Below are positions 1-9,590 of a stretch of 22,019 nt of DNA, piece by piece. The notes below the pieces were generated by a model. The model was not told where the DNA came from and did no database searches. It saw nothing but the letters and a program-made list of their open reading frames with translations. Numbering within the stretch: the stretch's first letter is position 1; each line of letters starts with the position of its first letter. The position numbers were made by a program, and so were the translations under genes. This stretch comes from Nemertoderma westbladi (lineage: Eukaryota > Xenacoelomorpha > Nemertodermatida > Nemertodermatidae): contig JAUCBJ010006298.1 of the NCBI GenBank assembly GCA_032718475.1, positions 1-22,019 of the forward strand, in the 5' to 3' direction.

Positions 1-52
1 TACACAGTCAGCCAGTCTATATATATAGTCTATACAGTCTATATAGTCAAAC

Positions 53-3000
53 TATATTTAGGTTAGTTTACTATATTTAGGTTAGTTTACTATATTTATG
101 TTAGTTTACTATATTTAGGTTAGTTTACTATATTTAGGTTAGTTTACTATATTTAGGTTAGTTTAGAATATTTAGGTTAGTTTACTATATTTATGTTAGT
201 TTACTTTATTTAGGTTAGTTTACTACAGTATATTTAGGTTAGTTTACTATATTTAGGTAAGTTTACTATATTTAGGTTAGTTTACTATATTTAGGTTAGT
301 TTACTATATTTAGCTTAGTTTACTTTATTTAGGTTAGTTTACTATATTTAGGTTAGTTTACTATATTTAGGTGAGTTTACTATATTTATGTTAGTTTACT
401 ATATTTAGGTTAGTTTACTATATTTAGGTAAGTTTACTATATTTAGGTTAGTTTACTATATTTAGGTTAGTTTACTATATTTAGGTTAGTTTACTATATT
501 TATGTTAGTTTACTATATTTAGGTTAGTTTACTATATTTAGGTTAGTTTACTATATTTAGGTTAGTTTAGAATATTTAGGTTAGTTTACTATATTTATGT
601 TAGTTTACTTTATTTAGGTTAGTTTACTACAGTATATTTAGGTTAGTTTACTATATTTAGGTTAGTTTACTATATTTATGTTAGTTTACTTTATTTAGGT
701 TAGTTTACTATATTTAGGTTAGTTTAGAATATTTAGGTTAGTTTACTATATTTATGTTAGTTTACTTTATTTAGGTTAGTTTACTACAGTATATTTAGGT
801 TAGTTTACTATATTTAGGTTAGTTTACTATATTTATGTTAGTTTACTATATTTAGGTTAGTTTACTATATTTAGGTTAGTTTACTATATTTATGTTAGTT
901 TACTATATTTAGGTTAGTTTACTATATTTAGGTTAGTTTACTATATTTAGGTTAGTTTAGAATATTTAGGTTAGTTTACTATATTTATGTTAGTTTACTT
1001 TATTTAGGTTAGTTTACTACAGTATATTTAGGTTAGTTTACTATATTTAGGTTAGTTTACTATATTTAGGTTAGTTTACTATATTTATGTTAGTTTACTA
1101 TATTTAGGTTAGTTTACTATATTTATGTTAGTTTACTATATTTAGGTTAGTTTACTATATTTAGGTAAGTTTACTATATTTAGGTTAGTTTACTATATTT
1201 AGGTTAGTTTACTATATTTAGGTTAGTTTACTATATTTATGTTAGTTTACTATATTTAGGTTAGTTTACTATATTTAGGTTAGTTTACTATATTTAGGTT
1301 AGTTTAGAATATTTAGGTTAGTTTACTATATTTATGTTAGTTTACTTTATTTAGGTTAGTTTACTACAGTATATTTAGGTTAGTTTACTATATTTAGGTA
1401 AGTTTACTATATTTAGGTTAGTTTACTATATTTAGGTTAGTTTACTATATTTAGCTTAGTTTACTTTATTTAGGTTAGTTTACTATATTTAGGTTAGTTT
1501 ACTATATTTAGGTGAGTTTACTATATTTATGTTAGTTTACTATATTTAGGTTAGTTTACTATATTTAGGTAAGTTTACTATATTTAGGTTAGTTTACTAT
1601 ATTTAGGTTAGTTTACTATATTTAGGTTAGTTTACTATATTTATGTTAGTTTACTATATTTAGGTTAGTTTACTATATTTAGGTTAGTTTACTATATTTA
1701 GGTTAGTTTAGAATATTTAGGTTAGTTTACTATATTTATGTTAGTTTACTTTATTTAGGTTAGTTTACTACAGTATATTTAGGTTAGTTTACTATATTTA
1801 GGTTAGTTTACTATATTTATGTTAGTTTACTTTATTTAGGTTAGTTTACTATATTTAGGTTAGTTTAGAATATTTAGGTTAGTTTACTATATTTATGTTA
1901 GTTTACTTTATTTAGGTTAGTTTACTACAGTATATTTAGGTTAGTTTACTATATTTAGGTTAGTTTACTATATTTATGTTAGTTTACTATATTTAGGTTA
2001 GTTTACTATATTTAGGTTAGTTTACTATATTTATGTTAGTTTACTATATTTAGGTTAGTTTACTATATTTAGGTTAGTTTACTATATTTAGGTTAGTTTA
2101 GAATATTTAGGTTAGTTTACTATATTTATGTTAGTTTACTTTATTTAGGTTAGTTTACTACAGTATATTTAGGTTAGTTTACTATATTTAGGTTAGTTTA
2201 CTATATTTAGGTTAGTTTACTATATTTATGTTAGTTTACTATATTTAGGTTAGTTTACTATATTTATGTTAGTTTACTATATTTAGGTTAGTTTACTATA
2301 TTTAGGTTAGTTTAGAATATTTAGGTTAGTTTACTATATTTATGTTAGTTTACTTTATTTAGGTTAGTTTACTACAGTATATTTAGGTTAGTTTACTATA
2401 TTTAGGTAAGTTTACTATATTTAGGTTAGTTTACTATATTTAGGTTAGTTTACTATATTTAGCTTAGTTTACTTTATTTAGGTTAGTTTACTATATTTAG
2501 GTTAGTTTACTATATTTAGGTTAGTTTACTATATTTATGTTAGTTTACTATATTTAGGTTAGTTTACTATATTTAGGTAAGTTTACTATATTTAGGTTAG
2601 TTTACTATATTTAGGTTAGTTTACTATATTTAGCTTAGTTTACTTTATTTAGGTTAGTTTACTATATTTAGGTTAGTTTACTATATTTAGGTTAGTTTAC
2701 TATATTTATGTTAGTTTACTATATTTAGGTTAGTTTACTATATTTAGGTTAGTTTACTATATTTATGTTAGTTTACTATATTTAGGTTAGTTTACTATAT
2801 TTAGGTTAGTTTACTATATTTAGGTTAGTTTAGAATATTTAGGTTAGTTTACTATATTTATGTTAGTTTACTTTATTTAGGTTAGTTTACTACAGTATAT
2901 TTAGGTTAGTTTACTATATTTAGGTTAGTTTACTATATTTAGGTTAGTTTACTATATTTATGTTAGTTTACTATATTTAGGTTAGTTTACTATATTTAGG

Positions 3001-3219
3001 TTAGTTTACTTTATTTAGGTTAGTTTACTATATTTAGGTTAGTTTACTATATTTAGGTTAGTTTACTATATTTAGGTTAGTTTACTATATTTAGGTTAGT
3101 TGACTATATTTAGGTTAGTTTACTATATTTAGGTTAGTTTACTATATTTAGGTTAGTTTACTATATTTAGGTTAGTTTAGAATATTTAGGTTAGTTTACT
3201 ATATTTATGTTAGTTTACT
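53..3219. repeat. AT-rich satellite, 19-bp monomer with 1141-bp higher-order repeat
   Basis: About 165 tandem copies of TATATTTAGGTTAGTTTAC. Common variants carry TTTATG for TTTAGG, TTTATTT for TATATTT, or TTTAGAATATTT at a monomer junction. A five-base ACAGT insertion occurs ten times, at 225, 629, 786, 1019, 1366, 1770, 1927, 2160, 2374 and 2892. Every distance between insertions equals a whole number of 19-mers plus 5, so phase is never lost. Each insertion closes the same cassette: AATATTT variant, TTTATG variant, TTTATTT variant, then ACAGT. The spacing 404, 157, 233 recurs, and four successive insertions reappear exactly 1141 bp later, which defines a higher-order repeat. A third, shortened copy follows (214 instead of 347, seven monomers fewer). 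The array ends at 3219 inside one more cassette. It has no coding potential. Confidence 0.97.
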
Positions 3220-3485
3220 TATTATTTATACTATGTACATGTCAAAAAAATTTAACTGTCTATAAGCAAGTATAAATCCTCTGAATGGTTATTATTAGCA
3301 CATGCACTTTTATGGGTTCACTTGCTGTGACTAAATCTACCTGGAGCTACCATATTTAGCTAAAAATAATTATATTTTGATGAAAAATATTATTGTGTCT
3401 ATATTATAGTCTTGTATGTAAGATAGTAGAATCGAATACTATCTGACTCAGTTTAGAATTGGCTGCAGATCTTGGATTGGATCTA

Positions 3486-3640
3486 GGACACTTCCCCCCC
3501 GGACACTTCCCCCCCGGACAGTTCCCCCCCGGATAGTTCCCCCCCGGACACTTCCCCCCCGCCCAAGTAGGACACTCCCCCCCCCCCCCCGGACACTCCC
3601 CCACCCCCCCGGACACTTGCCCCCCGGACACTTCCCCCCC
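3486..3640. repeat. 15-bp C-rich minisatellite (GGACACTTCCCCCCC)n
   Basis: About nine units of GGACACTTCCCCCCC lie in an otherwise AT-rich region. Units start at 3486, 3501, 3516, 3531, 3546, 3570, 3591, 3611 and 3626. Two units carry longer C runs, one interrupted by an A, and a 9-bp spacer sits at 3561-3569. The complementary strand holds many runs of seven or more G separated by about 8 bp, an arrangement able to form G-quadruplexes. Because 15 is a multiple of three, the minus strand reads as an open five-residue Cys-Pro-Gly-Gly repeat; I treat this as a by-product of the repeat. Confidence 0.93.
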
Positions 3641-4082
3641 AGTTAAAGTGTTAAAATTAATCTGGGTGCATATAACAATAAGCCAAATACATGGTGCATA
3701 TAACATGGAGGGAGATGCATTGAGATGCCACGTTTATATATCTGTTAATCAATAATATTATATATAACTTCCCCATTAAAATAGTTAAGTCATGACGTAC
3801 TATAACTGTTATAGTACAGTAGGTCATGGTTCAGTACAATTAACAAAAACATTACATTATTACATTTATTATTTATTACATTGACATTTATAATTTATTA
3901 ATGTAACAAAATAACATTTTTATCTACAGTATTATCTTTTCATTTAGCCATTTCGAATGAAATTAACATTATTTCCATTGAAACGCTATTTTGCTCCTTT
4001 ATTGCAGTTATTCTACATGATGTTAAATTTTTCATTTATCATGGCGATGCCGACATTATATCAGGCCACAAATAATACAATA
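3641..4082. other. AT-rich non-coding stretch between two minisatellites
   Basis: No convincing reading frame or RNA gene is visible. The stretch is A/T-rich with several TTATTA-type runs. The only distinct structure is the hairpin at 3791-3828, listed separately. Confidence 0.6.
3791..3828. other. Strong imperfect hairpin with CATGAC ends
   Basis: The arms GTACTATAAC (3797-3806) and GTTATAGTAC (3808-3817) are perfect reverse complements around a single T. Outside them CATGAC (3791-3796) pairs with GTCATG (3823-3828) across a five-base bulge on the right. The outer right half, AGTAGGTCATG, matches the end of the inverted-repeat element at 15160-15376. It could therefore be a collapsed remnant of a similar transposon terminus, but no flanking duplication is visible. 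Confidence 0.6.
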
Positions 4083-4247
4083 CTTCCAATAATATGGATA
4101 GTAAAACATTCCAAATATGGATAGAAAACATTCCAAATATGGATATTAAAACATTCCAAATATGGATATAAAACATTCCAAATATGGACAGTAAAACATT
4201 CCAAATATGGATAGTAACACATTCCAAATATGGATAGTAAAACATTG
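4083..4247. repeat. 22/23-bp minisatellite
   Basis: About seven tandem units contain ATTCCAAATATGGATA followed by GTAAAAC or variants. The CCAAATATGG core starts at 4111, 4133, 4156, 4178, 4201 and 4224, giving spacings of 22, 23, 22, 23 and 23 bp; a diverged first unit lies near 4085. The small length differences come from one base gained or lost in the A-rich linker (TAGAAAAC, TATTAAAAC, TATAAAAC, CAGTAAAAC). The two overlapping minus-strand reading frames across the array (repeating Ser-Ile-Phe-Gly-Met) are artefacts of the repeat. Confidence 0.93.
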
Positions 4248-5015
4248 TCAATGTCATATCCTGTGCAGCAGATTACTAATGTCTGCATTTAAGGGGGCAT
4301 GGAGTTTGCACTTCGATTTAGCTTGAATTCCAACCATGTTCTACAACCATGACTGGAGGAGTCCTCCGATCATCCTACTTTTCTGTGGATATAGGACAAA
4401 ACATTCTGAATTGGAACAGGGAGACTCAAACACATCGACATCGCAGTGATCGATCCAATAGTGAAAACTGTCAAATTAACGAGCATTTATATTTAAACTC
4501 AATTGGTATAAGGAGAATAATTTATAATTTTTGTTAAAGGGTTGGATTTAAGAAACGCCTCTGGGCTATGATTTAAGACTAAGTTACAGAGTGGCAAGCC
4601 TCTTATATTTATTTTGGTTACCAGCTGATGGACGGGACAGTGAGCACTGAAAAGCTGTCTTGTGGTTTAGGAAGGAGTAGAGAGTACAGTTTAACGGTAG
4701 GTATCAGTAGCGAGTTCGATTAGGTTTCGCCATTCTAGGTGAGCCTTTTCTAAGCAGTACAGACTATAAATAATTATGTCAATCGCTAACATGACCCAAA
4801 ATAAAAATTAATTAAATTTTTTTATTTATTAGTATGGAATTACAGTAATTTCGCACTGCCAAACCGCCCAAGGCGACATAATATCACAGAGCGACATTTT
4901 TTCTCAGTATTACGCCATGCATTTACTATGTATGTCCATAATGTCTCCGCATCATTCGAAATATAAACACTTGAGGTCATTCGATTTTAATCAAACTATA
5001 CCTATTTTACAATTC
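4248..5015. other. Intergenic stretch upstream of the RTE-like insertion
   Basis: I see no supported gene. The longest plus-strand frame (4349-4537, 62 codons) has no recognisable motif and no splice context. TTCTAG followed by GTGAGC at 4733-4744 resembles a 5' splice site, but no exon can be attached to it. The segment ends at the candidate target-site duplication of the retrotransposon. Confidence 0.5.
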
Positions 5016-5027
5016 TAAAACTTCCAA
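5016..5027 (+). repeat. Left copy of 12-bp target-site duplication (RTE-like insertion)
   Basis: TAAAACTTCCAA here is identical to 8670-8681, which begins where the 3' (TAG)n tail of the element stops. An exact 12-base match placed that precisely at the tail end is unlikely by chance. It marks the probable 5' junction at 5027/5028. Confidence 0.75.
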
Positions 5028-5280
5028 CTAAATAAGTCAATTAGTACTAGCAATTAGTCAAGTAATAAATTCGTCAACTAAATAAGTCATTTAGGGCTAT
5101 AGCGCCTAGGGCACCATTGAAGGCAAAGGCTTGATACGCATCTGCATTAGAGATGATACACGCCCCGCCCTGTCTATACTGGATGCTCCTCTACCAGTGT
5201 TAGGTAACCTAACCCAGGAGGCACACTTGGTTCAGGGTGTAACAAAATGACCCCTACAGTCGGCAGCAGGGCTGTAGGCC

Positions 5281-5517
5281 ATGGATAGGCGGAAGGTAAT
5301 CAACCAACGGCTAGCCATGCTGACAAGGTCGGCGGAAGGTAATCAACAACGGCGACCTACTGCGAAGATGCTTGTAGGAGTTGCGACCACAAGCGGTTTA
5401 CTCCCGCAACTGAAAGATATGAGTATGAGAACCCTCCTGGAGAAATACCGGCTCGGTCGTCGCCCGGGTCAACAAGGACTGCGTCCCTCCAGTGGTACAC
5501 CAGGCTGGGGTCGATAA
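5281..5517 (+). CDS. 78-codon leader reading frame of the RTE-like element
   Basis: It starts with ATG in a strong context (GCCATGG) and runs 78 codons to TAA at 5515-5517. It overlaps the endonuclease frame, which lies one frame further on and is open from 5429. It has no domain that I recognise; the C-terminal part is Arg/Gly/Pro-rich (GRRPGQQGLRPSSGTPGWGR). A repeated VINQRLA / GNQQRRP-like segment reflects the DNA direct repeat at 5288 and 5331. The endonuclease frame has no ATG before 5597, right at its first catalytic motif. So this frame may be the true N-terminus of the element's protein, separated by a lost or gained base, or a short ORF1. The arrangement favours it being element-encoded; a separate function is unproven. 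Confidence 0.45.
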   Translation: MDRRKVINQRLAMLTRSAEGNQQRRPTAKMLVGVATTSGLLPQLKDMSMRTLLEKYRLGRRPGQQGLRPSSGTPGWGR

Positions 5518-8459
5518 ATTGGCTACTGGAACAGAAGACAGAGAAGAAAGAAGAACCAACCTGTTGAAATGTAAAAAGACACTAAAGATTGCTACAATGA
5601 ACGCACGCACGCTGAAAGCACATACCAAACAGGGTGACATGGTCGCTCTGGCAATGGATTATAACATCGACATCATCTGCATCCAAGAACATCGGATTTG
5701 TCATGAAGACACTGCCATGAAGTACAATAACATTGGAAATGGATGGACGTTAATAACAAGCTCAGCAGTAAGAAACTCGGCCAATGCATCAATTGGTGGA
5801 GTAGGAATTCTGCTAAGCCCATTTGCACTTAAGACCCTAAACAACATCGAATCTATAAATTCCAGGGTTATGATCGCAACAGTTGATGGGAATCCCAAGG
5901 CAACAGTTATATGTTGCTACAGTCCAACCAATGCCTCAGAGCCAGAACAAGCAGTCAAGTTTTATGAAGAACTGACTGGACTTATAAAGGACATACCGAG
6001 ACACAATGTTAAAGTCATTGCTGGTGACCTGAATGCGCAAATTGGCCCAGAAGACATCAAGGGTTACACCTATAACACCAGTTCTAACAGAAATGGGTAC
6101 TTACTGTTAGACCTAATGGAAGAATGTGAATTGATACCAACAAACAACACATTCGAAAAGAGTAAGGGGAAGCTATGGACCTTTCAATACCCTAATGGAA
6201 CCAAAGCACAACTGGATTACATCCTTATAAACAAAAAGTGGAGAAACAGCATGATCAACTGCGAGGCATACAGCTCGTTCAACCTAATTGGTTCGGACCA
6301 CAGAATTGTGACTGCAGAGATAAGACTCAGTTTGAGAGCCAGCAAACCCAGGACAAGCAAGCAAGTCAACTATGAATGGGAGAAACTGAGAACTGACAAT
6401 GCTGTAAAGGATGCTTATACAGTAGAAGTTCAAAACCGCTTTGAAGCACTTCAATCAATGGATGAAGACCAATCCACCGATTCAATATATCAGAATATAA
6501 TAACAGCCCACAAGGAATCAGCTAAGAGGCATATCCCCCAGAAACCCAAACGAAAACAGTATGTGCCATGGCAAAACTCTGAGGTTACTTGTAAGAGAGA
6601 AGATCTTAAGATAGCCTACAATGTTAAAACCGAACAACCAACAACTGAAAACATTAACAAGGTTGAGAAAGCTAAGGACGATCTTAAATTGGACTACAAC
6701 ATCAGCCAGGAAAAGTACATACAGGATAAAACTGAAGCAATTACAACTGCTCACATACAGCAACAATCAAGACTTACTTGGCAAACTGTAAATGAGGTAT
6801 CTGGTCGGAAAAGTTGTGCAAAGGGGCGCCTCAAAGCCGATAGTCCTGAAGAACGTGTTGGGATGTGGAAAAATCACTTCAGCAACTTGCTTGGGCAGCC
6901 ACCAAACATCGAGGTCAGCCCTACAAAGAAAATATATGACAAGACACTACCTATAGAAACAGGGGACTTCACACCTGCCGAACTCCAAAGAAGCATTAAA
7001 AGTATGTCCAATAATAAAGCGAGTGGATTAGATGAAATCCCAGCGGAGGTATGGAAAACCGGAGTGCTAAACAGACCATTATTGAATGTTTGCAACCGGA
7101 TGTTAAAAGGGGAAAAGCCACCACCAATTTGGACTAAAGGTCAACTAAAGCCTCTCCCCAATAAAGGAGACCTCGGCATACCAACAAACTATCGTGGGAT
7201 CTGTCTGCTTGTGGTAGCTGCCAAAATATACAATAAAATGATTCCATATAGGATTAGGCCTCACATAGAGAAACTATTGCGTAAGAGCCAAAACGGATTT
7301 CGACCAAGAAGATCAACAATAGCTCAGATACTTGCACTACGGAGACTGATTGAAGGAATTAAGTCAAAGAATCTCCCCGCAGTCATGACTTTTGTGGACT
7401 TCAAGAAGGCATTCGACTCCATCCATGGAGGTAAAATGCTTGAAATCCTAAGAGCTTATGGAATACCAGAAGTAATTGTTGCTGGCATTGGATTGTTATA
7501 TTGTGACACAGAAGCGCAGGTACTCTCACCAGATGGTGAAACTGAGTTTTTCTAAATCCTGGCTGGCGTACTGCAAGGTGACACATTAGCACCATTACTA
7601 TTTGTAATTGTGCTGGATTACGCAATGAGGACGGCCACAAAGGGTGAAGATCTGGGATTCACACTTCAAGAACGCAGAAGTAGTAGATATCCGGCAACTA
7701 CAGTCACAGACACCGACTTTGCGGATGACATCGCCCTGCTCTCTAATACGCTAGCAGATGCACAGCTTCTACTAAATAAAGTGGAGAGGGCTGCTAAGGA
7801 GGTTGGATTGCATATAAATGCTACAAAGACCGAATTCATGACCTGTAATGTTGATGGGAACTTGACAACCATTGATAATATTCAACTAAGGAAGGTTGAT
7901 GACTTCCAGTACCTTGGATCATGGATAGAGAGTAGCAAAAAGGACATAAAAGTTAGGAAAGCAAAGGCTTGGGTAGCTCTATCAAAAATGGATACCATCT
8001 GGAAATCAGGATCTCTCCAGGCACCTGAAGACTAAGTTCTTTCGAGCCACAGTGGAAAGTGTATTTTTATATGGGGGTGAGACCTGGACACTGACTAAAT
8101 CACTTGAGCAACGAATAGATGGTTGCTACACAAGACTACTAAGGGCAGCCCTAAACATCAGCTGGAGACAACACATGACAAACGCCGAGCTTTATGGTAC
8201 AATACCACCTGTATCAACCACCCTCCGTGAACGCAGATTAAGATTCAGTGGGCACTGCTGGCGAAGTAAAGACGAGGTCATACCAGATCTTCTCTGGCAA
8301 CCAACTCATGGAAAGCGTAGTCGTGGACGACCGGCCATAACATATATAGATCAACTTGAAAGGGATACTGAACTTGTGAGAAACGAAATTGCGACAACTA
8401 TGGAGAATCGGGAAGCCTGGAAGGATCTCATTTCCACTGTCCGAGTTCGCTCAACCTAG
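5429..8459 (+). pseudogene. Endonuclease-reverse transcriptase of the RTE-like element (one stop, one frameshift)
   Basis: Residue numbers count from the GTG codon at 5492; the frame is open from 5429 and its first ATG is at 5597. The N-terminal third is an apurinic-type endonuclease (EEP fold) with every hallmark present: MNARTL (N37), IQEHR (E66), CCYSPTNA (Y143), AGDLNAQIG (D179, N181), AQLDYI, and GSDHR (D269, H270). A Lys/Glu-rich linker follows. The RT has NYRGICLL, QNGFRPRRST, TFVDFKKAFDS (D636), GVLQGDTLAP and DTDFADD (codons 745-746), so both catalytic aspartate motifs survive. The C-terminus has FLYGGETWTLTK and FSGHCW...RSRGRPA motifs common in this family. Lesions are an in-frame TAA at 7553-7555 just before the QGD motif, and a one-base gain near 8010, after which the reading continues in the next frame (8052-8459). 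The stop TAG at 8457-8459 is the first unit of the TAG tail. The enzyme would nick the target and copy element RNA in the nucleus. Confidence 0.9.
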
Positions 8460-8669
8460 TAGTAGTAGGAGAATCGGGAAGCCTGGAAGGATCTCATTTC
8501 CACTGTCAGAGTTCGCTCGACCTAGTAGTAGTAGTAGAATCGGGAAGCCTGGAAGGATCTCATTTCCACTGTCCGAGTTCGCTCGACCTAGTAGTAGTAG
8601 TAGAATCGGGAAGCCTGGAAGGATCTCATTTCCACTGTCCGAGTTCGCTCGACCTAGTAGTAGTAGTAG
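8405..8669 (+). repeat. Four tandem copies of the retrotransposon's last 66 bp
   Basis: Units start at 8405, 8471, 8537 and 8603, exactly 66 bp apart. Each holds the last ~17 codons of the RT gene plus the TAG tail, with only a few substitutions between copies (CTCAACC against CTCGACC, CCGAG against CAGAG, TAGGAG against TAGTAG at one junction). As 66 is a multiple of three, a second frame stays open through the array (8389-8772) and reads as a 22-residue repeat. That product is a by-product and has no conserved domain. Confidence 0.95.
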
Positions 8670-8681
8670 TAAAACTTCCAA
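8670..8681 (+). repeat. Right copy of 12-bp target-site duplication
   Basis: TAAAACTTCCAA directly follows the last TAG units of the 3' tail and matches 5016-5027. One or two bases at the tail/duplication junction are ambiguous because the tail itself ends in TAGTA. Confidence 0.75.
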
Positions 8682-9223
8682 GAATGACATAGGAAAGAAT
8701 CTAACCAACGGCCTTTACATTCATAACCCCACTGCGCTTCATCACCCACTAAGCGAATTTGGCACTTATTGAAAGTGTTTATAATTAACATGTCATGCTT
8801 TCTTGTTGCAAGGTTGTTCTAGAATATTTAAATATGCATAATTATAAATAATTCCCCACAAATAAATAAAATTAGATTCGCCTTTGCTCATAATTAGCAC
8901 TGTAAATCTTTTGCGGCCCTCGTTTTGTTAGTTCCTTCACTCGCCCTGTAACGCTATAAAGTGCTATTTTATGAACTACGACTTAATATATAATTATGTT
9001 AAATTCGGTGTATGACTATACGACTCACTTCTCTTTAGACTGTTCGATTGGACGTTGACCGCTGAAGACTAGCAATTAATTTTTAAGGAGACAATAAGTA
9101 ACACGAAGTGGGGCCTTCGCGCAGCACGTGACTTAAATTTAATTTAAGTACTAATTCGAAAGTATTACTGTATTAGCAAATTTTAAGCAGATTTCGCCTA
9201 ATCACTTTTTACCTCTTTCATTT
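8682..9223. other. AT-rich intergenic stretch
   Basis: No reading frame, RNA gene or clear repeat is seen. It lies between the retrotransposon's 3' junction and the diverged edge of the tandem array that starts near 9224. Confidence 0.55.
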
Positions 9224-9590
9224 CTATTCAGACATTTCTGACTCTAGCGGTATAGTGAGAACTGAAGATGGATTAGGGTCTCCAGCCCCACAAAGACACA
9301 GCCTATGGATGAATAGTACATACGTACATCGGCCAAGTTTCATCTTGAATAACGGATAACGAAATGAGAGACGGATCTCACTTTCAGAAATTTCGTCGTA
9401 TAGCGGCAGACCGATTAAATCTCCCCCCCCCCCCCCCCCCCCCACAAAGACGCAGCATGTGGTCCAGAATATATGGCAAGATTCAGCTTAAACTGATTAA
9501 AATCAATGAGACGGGAGAATCTATTCACTTTCAGGCATAAAGTAGTCCTATAGCGGGTGACTGTTGAACTGATTTTCAACAAAACAAATT
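9224..9590 (+). repeat. Diverged edge of the 315-bp array
   Basis: Degenerate copies of the unit that follows are recognisable by the recurring TAGCGG core with nearby TTCACTTTCAG and AAGTTTCA(G/T)CTT words. Cores fall near 9243, 9399 and 9551, roughly 150 bp apart, like the half-units of the well-preserved array. A run of 21 C (9423-9443) interrupts the second one. The short minus-strand frame at 9224-9445 reads through the C run as poly-glycine and is not credible as a gene. Confidence 0.75.
9423..9443. repeat. Homopolymer of 21 C
   Basis: An uninterrupted C21 tract inside the diverged repeat. Its length should be treated as uncertain because such runs are hard to sequence and copy. Confidence 0.9.

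Larger units (their letters stand above)
5028..8669 (+). mobile_element. RTE-like non-LTR retrotransposon, near full length
   Basis: A ~3.64-kb insertion bounded by the 12-bp direct repeat TAAAACTTCCAA. It has a ~250-bp 5' leader, an endonuclease/reverse transcriptase reading frame and a 3' end of simple TAG repeats instead of poly(A). Size, single long EN-RT frame, very short 3' UTR and simple-repeat tail fit RTE-clade and related non-LTR elements, which move by target-primed reverse transcription. The leader holds a 50-bp-spaced direct repeat (CAACTAAATAAGTCA at 5025-5039 and 5075-5089), a perfect 7-bp-arm hairpin GTTAGGTAACCTAAC (5209-5223), and a second direct repeat (GGCGGAAGGTAATCAAC at 5288 and 5331). 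The copy is inactive: it has an internal stop and a one-base frameshift, both near the 3' half of the RT. The exact clade name is an inference from motif style. Confidence 0.85.

Noticed and set aside
53-3219. Telomere interpretation of the TTAGGTTAG-containing satellite
   Set aside because: The TTAGG-like words occur only as part of a 19-bp monomer, there is no pure telomeric run, and the higher-order structure is that of a satellite.
3404-3706. Minus-strand 100-codon frame with Cys-Pro-Gly-Gly repeats
   Set aside because: It exists because the 15-bp minisatellite is a multiple of three; outside the repeat there is no domain or coding-like composition.
4039-4288. Two overlapping minus-strand frames with Ser-Ile-Phe-Gly-Met repeats
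   Set aside because: Both are translations of the 22/23-bp minisatellite in two phases; a real gene would not stay open in both with the same repeat.
4681-4760. Possible tRNA-like segment around GAGTTCGATTAGG
   Set aside because: No acceptor stem, anticodon arm or second box at proper spacing could be found.
8389-8772. Plus-strand 127-codon frame with a 22-residue repeat, and the mirrored minus-strand frame 8451-8708
   Set aside because: They are out-of-frame readings through the 66-bp tandem ends of the retrotransposon.
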